In this document: positions 41,592 to 53,500 of the stretch, one piece after another
Numbering within the stretch: the stretch's first letter is position 1
Layout: each line of letters opens with the position of its first letter
Assembly: GCA_022414725.1 (NCBI GenBank)
Contig: CM039464.1
Coordinates: 13,834,041 to 13,898,040, forward strand
Reading direction: 5' to 3'
Origin: Microglena sp. YARC
Lineage: Eukaryota > Chlorophyta > Chlorophyceae > Chlamydomonadales > Chlamydomonadaceae
DNA length: 64,000 nt
The notes under the pieces: model-generated
Database searches by the model: none
What the model was told of the DNA's origin: nothing
What the model saw: only the letters and a program-made list of their open reading frames with translations
Program-made: the position numbers and the translations under genes

Positions 41592-44500
41592 ATGAAGCTC
41601 CGACATACGCCCAGCACCACTAGGGCATTCCAGCCGGCCGTTGCCCAAGGGAACAGAAAGCTCATATGTCGCAGGTGTGGTTAATTTTAATTACATGCTA
41701 TATCAGCCATCAGGCTGCTTACCAACTACGGGCGGGGTAAAGACGGGTAGAAAAAACACCCTACTGCACCACACTCCTGTTTGGGCAGTTTAAAGTCGTG
41801 CGCATGTCTACCGCAGGGCCGCTGCCGTCGATGCCTCCTCCTCCACGGTATCCGTCACCACATTGGAGAAGCTCCTCTCCTGGGCGGGCTCCAAGGGTGC
41901 TGCGACAGACAAAATCATCGTTAGCTCTGACATAGAAGATGCAAGCGGCATTTTGACTGCAACCAAGGAGATTCCTGCAGGAGAGACGGTCATGTCACTC
42001 CCCGAGTCCACCTGGCTGTCTCATCTGGCTATCAGCAAGCAGCCATATGGCAAGATGCTCAGCGATCTGGAGCCTTGGCTGCAGCTGACAATTGGCTTGA
42101 TGTTCGAGCGATCTGCAGGAAAGAGTGAATGGGGGGCCTACGTTGCATGCATGCCTGAGCTCTCCTCAAGCCCTCTGTTTTGGACCGAGGAACAGCTAGC
42201 ATTGTTGACTGGAACACAGCTTGAGGAGAGCCTCCTGGGATACCGGTGAGTTAGGGTGTCACAGTCACAGTATGTTCAGACTAAACTGCACAATAATGTT
42301 AACTTGATTCTGTACTAAACTGCGCAAGAACGTTGACTATTCGTTATGCTGCATATGAAGGTTCACTTTTTCTGAAAAAACAGAAATTTGCTGAAGTTAA
42401 TAGACAGTCTCCTTTATAATTAAACAGTCATTGTCTCTCAATTTGATCTCAGTTTTACAACAAGTATTTTTCTATCATGAATGCATGAGCTGGGATACTA
42501 AGATTTTGACCTCACAACAGGCTATATTGATAGGGCATGAGGCCGGATATTGATATTGGCACACATTACATGCTACATTGCCACAGCAGGGTACTATGAA
42601 GCGTGCGTGTTTATTTTCTGCATGTTTTTTAGCCCACTGCGCGTTCCTCGCAGTTTTTTCAACCCCCTGTGGGCGCAGCGCGCAGTTTTTGTGCTTTTTG
42701 CACTTCAAAACGCTGGCCAATTTGACGTTTGTTTGCTCAAAGCGCTGACCAATGTGAAAACATGTTGTACCCTGGCTACATTGCCACAGCATGACAGGGC
42801 AGGACCCATTTGTCCCATATTACCCATTTGTCTGTCCAGCCGACGGACTGACAAAACAATGGAAGCCTGACACGTCAGCCAACAGTCTCGCAACTAAGTC
42901 GCTTCCGTTGCCACGTGTCGCTCCGTTGCGAACACCTCTCCACCATATTTAACGTCGCTTGCAACGCTGCATATAACTTGTTAATTCGACGCCTCTTGGG
43001 TCCAGCTAATCTAGTACCTGAATGAAAAAACATGTTACAAAATATCTCTGTCAAAAACGTCCGTGTGTGACCGTTTGAAAAACTTTTTCAGGTTTCTTGG
43101 CAAACCACATTAAAAGATTCATGATATGTCTTCTAATTGTTACAAGATATACTTAAACCAGGTAGATTAACAGTCAAGCTAAAATGTGTATCCCAATTCA
43201 CATGGTGGGAACGCCCTTGGAGGGCACTTTGCTATAATTAGCGAGGCACAATTTTCAGCATTTAAAAACGCAAGCAACAAAACAAATTCGCACATGAAGT
43301 AGCATACTATACATGTACCAAATATCCAAGGGAACCACAAAAACCAGTAAGCGTCGCAATTCACAAAAATACACCTTGTAAGACCTTGGAGGGCACTAAC
43401 CAGAATTACCCGGACAAAAATCAAACTTTTCCAAAATTCACTTTGTCAAAATGTAATCGTCAAAGCATTTAGTTTATGAATTCCAAGACTATAAATGTTC
43501 ACAGAATAACCAGGGGACCACAGATGCGCATACAAATTCACGTAATGGACGTTTGTGGGGTTTTTACGTCACTACACCAGGGTACTTTCAAGCGCGCGCT
43601 TTTGTGCGCTGGCGCGCTGCCTTTTTGAGCCCCGCTGCGCGTTTTGTGCAGTTTTTTGCAACCCCCTGTGGGCGCATCAAGCAATTTTTTGCGCTTTTTG
43701 CTTTACAAAGCGCTGTTTTTTGTTGTCAAGTGCGCTGTAGCGCTGGCCAATTTGGCCAATGGAAGTACCCTGCACCACGCACGTACTTGGCTCATAAATA
43801 TCTCACAGCATACTTCAGATCTCGTTTTATGTCAACATGTTATTCGTCGCGTATTCCTCTAAAAGGTAATAATAACGCCTAGTGGGGCGTGGTATTAAAG
43901 GAGCCCCGTCTTACAGCGGTAGAGAACGGGCTACTACTTTACCTGAACAAAGCTACCATGGCGGTTGAAAGTGACCGCAAACACTAAAGCACACCCGCAT
44001 GGATTTTAACCCGGCACCTTCATTGCTTAATGAATGAACAACCATTGAGCCATTTGTTGTCAGAACTCCTAGGCTCCGGGAGCATTAAGGACATCTTGCA
44101 AGATACACAAAGGCACTCGTGTCTCTGTCCAACGATAATGCATGTCCCGGGAGGGGAAACGATAATACAGATGATGTGTTTGTGTAGTCCAACATTTGTC
44201 GAAATGGTAGTGTCCCTCTACCACACATAAACAATACATGGACACGAAGCACAGTCCAGATTGATTAGCTGGCTATGAACTGCCACACCAAAGTTAGCTA
44301 AAATGAGCTGGACTACTTTGTCAAATTCCAAAAATTCACATTTTCAAAATATAACCGTCAAAACTTATTCGCACATAAATTGCAAGACGATGTGTGTTCA
44401 CAAAGTAAACATTTTATTCGGGGAGGGTTTGTTTTCAGAAATGCCCCCCCCCCCCCCCCCCCCCCCCCTCCCCCCCAACCCCAACCCCAACCCAACCCCC

Positions 44501-47500
44501 CAACCCCTCTGGGCTCCGCGCTATGGGCTCCGCGGGTTTCAGGGGGTAGTGCGTCGCACTGGGGTTGCACTGAGTCGCTTAATTTGTTTTGCGTCGCACG
44601 AAAGAAAGTGCTGCATTTAAGTTAACCAACCCCAATATCTGTGTTGAAGCATGGTGGCATGGGGGTGGTTCAATTTTGATATGATGGATTGTGACGAGCT
44701 GTGCAGAATGTCTTTGTAGGGTATGGGATGAGTATTTGTGTGTGTGCATGTGTGTATATGTGTGGTGCGGTGTACTGCGGTCTTGCATATCTATGGATGA
44801 CGACTCTCAGAAGTTTGGGGAAGGCTATCCGTTCAGAGAGTTTGTGGAGTTCACACTAAATGATGGTGCTACGCAACGATGCCAGAGCTAATAGTCTGCA
44901 ACGTCCGAAACATTGAGAAGTGTGCAGCGCGATGCTCCAGCCAAGCCATCGGTCGCTCGGAAACATTAAGTATTGCATTTGCACAATGCTTCAGCCAATG
45001 TATCTGAACCCGAAAACATTAACCAGACCTGGGAAAACAATGCCCAAATTCTCAAATAATGTTTAAAAGCGTGCGAAAACGATTAATCATGTCTAAAAAA
45101 CTCAATGGAGAGTTCATGGACTTGGCACTACATGCCGATGCTACGCAACCGTCCTGGAATCAGGCTTTCGTCGCATATTTTGCTACCTAACCTAACCTGA
45201 CCTGACCTAACCTGACCTGACCTGACTTGACCTGACCTGACCTAACCTAACCTAACCTAACCTAACCTAACCTAACCTGACCTGACCTAACCTGACCTAA
45301 CCTAACCTGACCTAACCTAACCTGACCTAACCTGACCTAACCTGACCTAACCTGACCTGACCTGACCTAACCTAACCTAACCTGATCTGACCTACAGAAA
45401 CTTGAAAACAATTGCATGATCTCCAGCATGGAATGCTTGTATGTGGAATATACACTACAACCAAAACTGCAACTACAACCACAACTACAGCCATAACCAC
45501 GTCCACAAATACAAGCACAACCATGACCACAACCATAGCGATAGCGTCAACACTCATTAACAATACAAACATGTTTTTCTGCAGGAGCTTCTTTCAGCAA
45601 ACCTACCAGGAGCTTGCCTCTAGCCTCTTCTCCACCAACCCCGCTGCCTTCCCTGCTGCTGGCTTCAGTGAAGAGCGTTTCATGTGGGCCGCAGCTTGTG
45701 TGCGCTCTCGCTTGCATGCCCCAATGGATTCCCCCTCCGCCCCCATAATGGTGCCTTTAGCTGACATGGTGAGAGGGGGAAAAGGGTGTTAGCAGGGTTT
45801 GGAGGGGAGTGGTGGTGGGTGGGTGTGTTCTCTCTTGCATGCACCAATGGAATCTCCCAAGGCCCCCACAATGGTGCCTCAAGCTGACATGGTGAGAAAG
45901 GGAAAAGGGTGTTAGCAGGGTTTGGAGGGGAGGGGTGGCAGCTTGTGTGCGCTCTCTCTTGCATGCCCCAATGGAATCTCCCAAGGCCCCCATAATGGTG
46001 CCTCAAGCTGACATGGTGAGAAAGGGAAAAGGGTGTTAGCAGGGTTTGGAGTCGAGTTGTGGTGGGTGGGTTTGTTCTCTCTTGCATGCACCAATGGAAT
46101 CTCCCAAGGCCCCCATAATGGTGCCTCAAGCTGACATGGTGAGGAAGGAAACAGGGTGTTAGCAGGGTTTGGAGTCGAGTTGTGGTGGGTGGGTGTGCTC
46201 TCGCTTGCATGCCCCAATGGATTCTCCCTACGGCCCCCATAATGGTGCCTTTAGCTGACATGGTGAGGAAGGGAGAAGGGCGATGGCAAATATATTTGTC
46301 TACTTTTTGTGTGTGACAATTTACTTAAGAATCCTGAGCTCCAAACTGCCACCTTCCCTGTGCGCAGCTTGCCCACAGTTTTTTTGTTTCAAATCTGAAA
46401 TTGTTTTTTTTTAGCTTGGTGGTTTTATGCCTCTTCCTAGGACAGCGTATGTGTAACTTAAAACTACTTTGTATAGATTTTTAGGTCCATTTAGGTCCTT
46501 AGATTTGTGTTCTTTATAGTGGCAATTTGGGGCCAAGCGGGGTCAAAAGTAGCGATCGCTATATATAGCGGGGGGGGGGGGGGGAATCCCTGATTGCCCA
46601 ATGTCGTATCGGCAACGCACAATGGAAGCTGAAGGTTTGAGGTCTTTTTCTATAGAGTTGGTGTAAAACCAATGTTTCTTTTTTGGCTACTCATGGCAGC
46701 TTCCCGCCAGCTCCAAAAGCAAACCCGTGTAACAATCAAAAATTGATGCACAGGTCGCCCACCGTCGTATCGGCAACACACAATGGAAGCTAAAGGCTGG
46801 AGGTCTCTTCAACCGCAGTAGCTCCCTGGTGGTGGAAGCCACCCGCCCGATCCGACAGGGTGAGCAGCTGAGCATGGACTTTGGAGCAGGCAAGCTGGAT
46901 AACACTGTCCTACTGGACTTTGGAACCATGGATAGGAATGTGCCGCAGGTAAGGCGATGCTGTGTATGATACATAGTACATGATATGTATATGTGTAGGG
47001 TTGTGAAGTACGATATTGCCAACCCAGTAGATATGACATGTATATAACATATGTATGCCTATATATGTATATATAGGCCTATATATATGTATATATATAT
47101 ATGCCACAGTCAAGGTGCCACTGTTTATGAGCATGGACTTTGGAGCAGGCAAGCTGGATAACACTGTCCTCCTGTACTTGGGAACCATGTATAGGGGAAC
47201 GTGGCGCAGCTACATTGTTGGTTTGATTGTTTTTAAGGTATATTGTGCTGATATCTTCAATAATGGTTCATCTGACATGATCCAGAACATGACACCCTAC
47301 ACAGGCTGGCTCTGTCCCTTCTAGAGGACGATAAGTGGGCTGATTACAAGGTTGATGTGTTGGAGAGAGTGGGCATGACAATGGAGATTAATTGTAGTCA
47401 TATACATACATATATACCCATATATACATATATAACCATATATACCCAGAACATGACACCCTACACAGGCTGGCTACAACCTGACTCTGTCCCTGCTAGA

Positions 47501-50500
47501 GGCTGATGAGTGGGCTGATGACAAGGTTGATGTGTTGGAGAGAGTGGGCATGACAACGGAGATTGATTGTAGTCATATATATACATATATACCCACATAT
47601 ACATATATAACCATGTATACCCAGAATATTACACCCTACACAGGCTGGCTACAACCTGACTCTGTCCCTGCTAGAGGATGAGAAGTGGGCTGATGACAAG
47701 GTTGATGTGTTGGAGACTATTGGCATGACAACGGAGATGAACTTCACTCTATCTCCAACTGGACTCATATCTCGGGAGATGACGGCTTTCCTGAGACTGG
47801 TCCACCTTTCAGGTGTGTGTGTGTGGTATGGGGTGGGTGGGGGGATTTTAGGGGGGGAGGGGGGGGATTCTTTTTTTGGGGGGGGGCATCTTGTGTGACG
47901 ATAGCTTTCCTGTGGCTGGTTCACCCTTCAGGTGTGGGTGGGTGGGGAGGTGATTTGGGGGGTTGTGTGTGAGTGTGTGTGTGTGTGTGGGGGGGGGGGG
48001 ATTTCTTTCTATGCAGATGATCTAACTTTATTTGTTCACTTTTTATTTCACATTTTTCACATTTACTTCATATTGTCGCTGTGACCACCAGGTATTTACT
48101 GATTCTTATCGGAGCTAGTTCTGCGCGCGAGGTGTGGGGCCACTTGCAGGGCTCCGCCAGTGAGGACTACCATACCCACCACTACCACCACCACCACACA
48201 AACAAATAAAAAACACTGTCACTTTCACCCCCTAGGTATGGACGGATTCTTGCTTGAGCCAATTCTACGCGCCGAGGTGTGGGGCCACATGCAAGAGCCA
48301 ATCAGCGAGGAAAACGAGATGGCTGTCTGTCAAGCTATTAGCATGGTAGGTGCCCATCCAATACCTTTATATATGTATATATATAATACGGTCTGCATGT
48401 TGTTCCATGTGGGTACCCCTGGGCTGTAACACATATGCAAGAGCCAATCAGCGAGGAAAACGAGGTTGCCGTCTGTCAGGCCATCAGCATGGTAGGTACC
48501 CATCCTCAGAATACCTTAATATATGTATATGTATGTATGTATATTTATATATATACATATTTATTATTATACGGTCTGCGTGTTGTTCCATGTGGGTACC
48601 CCTAGGCTGTTACACATATGCAAGGCCCAATCAGCCAGGACAACAAGAAGTCTGTCTGTCAAAACATTCGCATGGTAGATGCCCATCCTCAGAATACCTT
48701 GAATCAGCCTGCATGTTGTTCAATTTGGGCACCCCTGGGCTGTAGCACATATGCTGGTGTGCAAGACCCAGTCAGCCAGGACAACAAGAAGGTGCTGTCA
48801 GGTGCTGTGTGGCAGAGGGGCCCTCTGCTGTGCGGTAGGAGTGTAGGACATCTGTTATACAGGTTGGATTTGGGCGGGCGAACAACAATTTTGGAAATAA
48901 TCCACGTGCAGACAGTGCTTCCACCAGAATCACAGCAATAACAACGAAAACAACATCAACAGTACCAGTTACTAAGACCCAAGTCTATCTGCCAAGCCAG
49001 AAGCATGGTAAGTATCGGAGCTTTTCTTTCATTTCATAAAGGGGGTCTTCTGAGAGTGATCAGGGATTTGGTTTCTTTCAAGGTTGGGCTCATGGTAGCG
49101 ATTTGGGTAGGCGGCCCGGGGGGGTTGGGGGGCAGGCCCAATGATCAAGTCTCATGGTAGCGATCTGGGTAGGCGGCCCGGGGGGGTTGGGGGGCAGGCC
49201 CAATGATCAAGTCTCATGGTAGCGATTTGGGTAGGCGGCCCGGGGGGGTTGGGGGGCAGGCCCAATGTTCAAGTCTCATGGTAGCGGAAGGTTTGGCCAA
49301 AACAGGGTCCCAGGTACAAATCGCTCCTGGTAGCAGACGAAGAAGCTCTTGTAGGTCTATGTATTTTTACAGTCCAGGGGTAGCAAAATAGGCTAAAGAG
49401 ACTTGCCCAACCTTATAAGACCTTCAAACTATTGAACCCTTCACCATTGGCACGGTAGTTGCCCATCCTCAGAATACCAGTGTTTTTTCTTTTCAGCTAA
49501 AATCAGCAGCTTCTAGGAAGCTCCCCTGACTGGCAAGTCAGCCGAAGCTAATGCAACCTAGTGTGTCTGGAAGCTGACAGTATCCCCTGTCCAGAACTGT
49601 TGAAATTGGTGGGCTTAGCCCAGTGGCTGGCTGAGGGAGCTGCCTAGTAGCTGCTGCTCGAAGCTGAAAAGAAAAACTATGCAGAATACCTAGAATGAGT
49701 CTGCATATTGTGTGTGTTCTCTTAAACAAAATATTTGGCGGAGCCCCCTCCCTCTGGGGGGGGCGGGAGCCCCCAGGGTCACCTCGTTGTCCGTCTGGCC
49801 ACAATAAACCCTGGCCCTAACTGCCCCCTGGCCCTTATGTAAACCCTGGCTTCGATCTGCTGCACTTGATTCCGGTGCCACCTGTTGCTCTGATAGCCAA
49901 AACTCTCCGCCAATTTCCAGCGTCGTTTGCGACGCGCCTAGAAATTATCCATGTACATTTGGGCTTAATATCGTAAATGTGTCATTCTTGTAAACTAAAT
50001 ATTCAATTTTACCCCTAAAGTGTTACTTACATGCATGATAGAGCAAACCGTGCATGCATGATAGCCTAGAGAACATCTAGAAGGTTCCTGTCCGCCCCGC
50101 GTCTTCCGGAACTAATCGGTCAGCCAGACATCTTCTACCGCGATCTGCTGACACTCCACCTTTGTAGCAGCTGACTGAAAAGGTTAAATTCAGACGGTTG
50201 ACTTAGATTCCTTTACAGTCGCTTTTCATATTTCCAATATATATAATTTACCCTTAAGGGTTGAGGAAATAAGCACATGCAGGCTTCATCATTGTCAGTA
50301 CTTATATTTGCAAAAGTAGGGGGCCTGCTTGCTGGACATTGAGACACTGCCCGAGAGGTCCAGCGATCTTTCAGATGGGGCCCCCATTGGTACAAGTGCT
50401 AGTAGACATATTTAAGGTGTATGCTGGGCCTTGTAAAGTTTTAGCGTTGTGTGCGATATTTCCCTGAATTAGTTGGTATATCACAACACAGGCTGGCTTT

Positions 50501-53500
50501 ACTGGTCTTATCAGCTTTTACCATTAAATAAAGTCAACTGCACTATCTAGCTTGTAAGTCCAGACTGTTCAGGTCTGTCTTTGTGCTACTACCATATGCA
50601 AGAGTCACTGCAAATTTCACACACACGTGCCCTCAGGATAATAAAAATCAGTCCCACTATGTAAGGAAAAGAAGTGTAAAGGGGGGACTGGGGGAAAGGT
50701 GTAGGAGTAAGGAGCATGTACAGGACAGCAGGCTTGGCTTAGTGATGGGGTATCAAGAGAAAAGAAGGAAAGGAAAAGCTAGGCTCAGAGGCTGGAGGCA
50801 AAGATCACTTTGACCGAGATGACTGGGATCACATATGCCTTAATGGCATCTGATATCCACCTACCTTGAGTTCTAAGTCTCTAGAAGTGCCCCATTAGCC
50901 CAAGATACTACTACACCTTCCCGTCTGAGGCTGTGCATGGCAAACCTGGCTGGATCTATGTCCAGTTTGGGGTGAGAGTGTGCAGCAGCAGTGAGAAAAG
51001 ACTTCTGTCAACAGGACAAAGCCTGACCTGAAAGAAGGTGGGACTACACTGACAAAAGTAGAGCAATAAGCTCACTCCTCCTAAGGAGGTCAAAGAAACC
51101 CATCACTAGCCAAGCTGCATCTCTAGTAAACACGTCCTCCATGTGGGGCAGCAGGGTTTTCAGCTTCCTCATGGTCTCCAGACACTGAAAGATGAGGGAC
51201 TTACAACACTGCCCTCTTTGCCAGATGCAACTCCCTTAGGCCCTGGAACACCCTAAAGGCCTTAGAGATCTGTCCCGCAACACTGGAAACCAGAGTGCGA
51301 AGGGTCCAGTCCCTTGGGCCTGTGCCATTCAGCTAGTGCTGACATGGTTGTAATGGTGGCAGGTTAGTTATGACCTGCTGCCCAACCCATGACCAGCTTT
51401 AACTAGCATCAAAGGCACTTGTTCCTTGGGGCCAGGAGGGAGTGCATTCTGCTCAGTAAGCAAGCAACTTCAGCCATGCACTTGGTGTTGCTTAAGATCA
51501 CTTGCATAAGTGCCTTGTGAGCTTCCGCACAGCCAAGGTAGAGCCCTCCAACATCCCTTACCCCCTGGCCCTTGTTGGCCTTGGAAGCTAGTGATGTGGA
51601 GAGACACTCTTATAGTGTGCAGGCTGAGCACTTGAATGTACCACAGGACATGGCATTCCTGCCCAAGCTGATGCACTGGGGGTGGCTGTGCTGGCTGCAG
51701 CTGGTGCACCTAAGCATCCTTCCCTTGGTGCCTTGGTAGATGGTACATCCTATGGGGGGTGGGAGGAAGATGTGAAAGGGGTAAGCTTCTGGGCAGGTCT
51801 GATCACAAGCAAAGTGTGTCAGTGGGTGAGACCACCCAAGCATATAGGAGATCCACAGTTTTTCCTAATGCCGATAATGGGATGTTATCATCCCTGATGC
51901 GTGTTATCCTGGAACCCCCCTTATACACAGTTGAGACAGCTTGGACCTTATCCATGTAGCACAAGGCTGACGTTCCTGCCAGTCTATGTGCCCAGTGCTG
52001 CAAGCAAATCATGCAAGCTTCGAGTTCCAGGACACCTATTGTGCACATGTACCCCTACCGACTCATGCCACTCCAGCTCCAGAGCCTTGTCCCAGACTCC
52101 AGGTCACTTAGTGTGCCCTTGTTAGAATTATTTAAAGTGTAGGCTGGACTTTGTAACGATTTAGCTCTTTTGTGTGATATTTCCCTTAATTAGGGGGTAC
52201 ATCACACCATTGGCTGGCCGTACTGGTCATATCAGCTATGTTACCATTTAAATATCTATGGGATTTAAGCCTGTGCCTTGTAAGTGGTATGGTAGGTGGT
52301 GACAGGGTATAGGGCATCAAACAAGAGTTGGATAGTGCAGGTATCCCCAAGGGTGTGACCTTTGGGGAAGAGCTATCCATCTACCTATTTTTTACCTGTC
52401 ACAGGGTTGTTTCAGGGGTGGTGAGTGATCAAGGTAACTTGCTCATACAACCATTTACCCCAGTGAATGAAGTGTCTACTAGAAACCTAGGACAAGGGAC
52501 ACCTAATTCATCTGCCCAGTATTACCATCTCTCTATATTCAGCTTGGTTCCAGTTGAGTTGAACCACTTTTCCCTGTCTTCCAAGTCATGGGGTTGGAAC
52601 ATCTCAACCATCACTCTCCCACAAAGGGTTGTGATTTGAATGCAGCTATGAATGTGAGTGGGTACTGTAGGAAGACAAATTCTAGCAAAAGCTGAACGAC
52701 GCAAACTTCAAGGCGAACAGGGCTGCTGTGCAAAGGCACTGAGCAGAAAAGGAAGGCAAGGGAGGAGATCGCGATGGTCGACTACGAGTCGCGGAGCAGA
52801 GGGGGAGAGGGAAGGAACTCAATACTCTCACCTTTCTTCTCGATCTGGCTGGGAGGGAATCTAGCGGCATAGGCGCTAGAGGATTGGAGGTCTTGGGGGC
52901 AGCAGGAGCTATAGGATAGGTCGATGAATGCAACTCCCGTTGCCCACTCATCTTGCGATGGGTTGGGATTACGGTGTAGCTTTTCAGAGCGAGCCTTGAT
53001 CGGAGGCTTGAGCGCCATCTTCGATCGTTTTGCGGGAACTGCGGGATGGAATCTCGACGCAACTCGAAATTCTGGTAAAAATCAAGGCTTAGGCAGCTTG
53101 GGGCACCAAAATTTTAGAGCCCCCAGTGACTGTGCACTTGATTATATACCGGGCAGGACAGTACTGCTGGAAAACACTGGCGGTGGTTACTCCTGGTTTT
53201 GCCCGGGGGTTTACGGATGTTTGAAATATGAAGACGTCCTGCGGGATCTTACGTCGCGCGTCTGAATACTCCATTTCTCCCACTACTGTGTGGAAATGCG
53301 GCATCTAAGCAGTCTGTCAAGGCATTAGCAACCAAGGTTTCCATCCTGATAATCCCACAAATCAGTCTGTAGAGTGTGGTTTGTAAGGAAAGGAAGGAGT
53401 GTCTTTACGCAGCACCATGGTGCTCCTAGTAGTCTTCGGGGGTGCTCTTAGCAGCTTTTTGCCCTTTAAATGGTAACCCCAAGTAGCAACCCTAAAAACA

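Noticed and set aside
43872..44058. Functional tRNA gene
   Set aside because: Box A and B are present but the acceptor stem does not close and a SINE-type tail follows directly.
45680..46261. 193-codon minus-strand frame
   Set aside because: Antisense to exon 3 and its tandem copies; composition follows the repeat.
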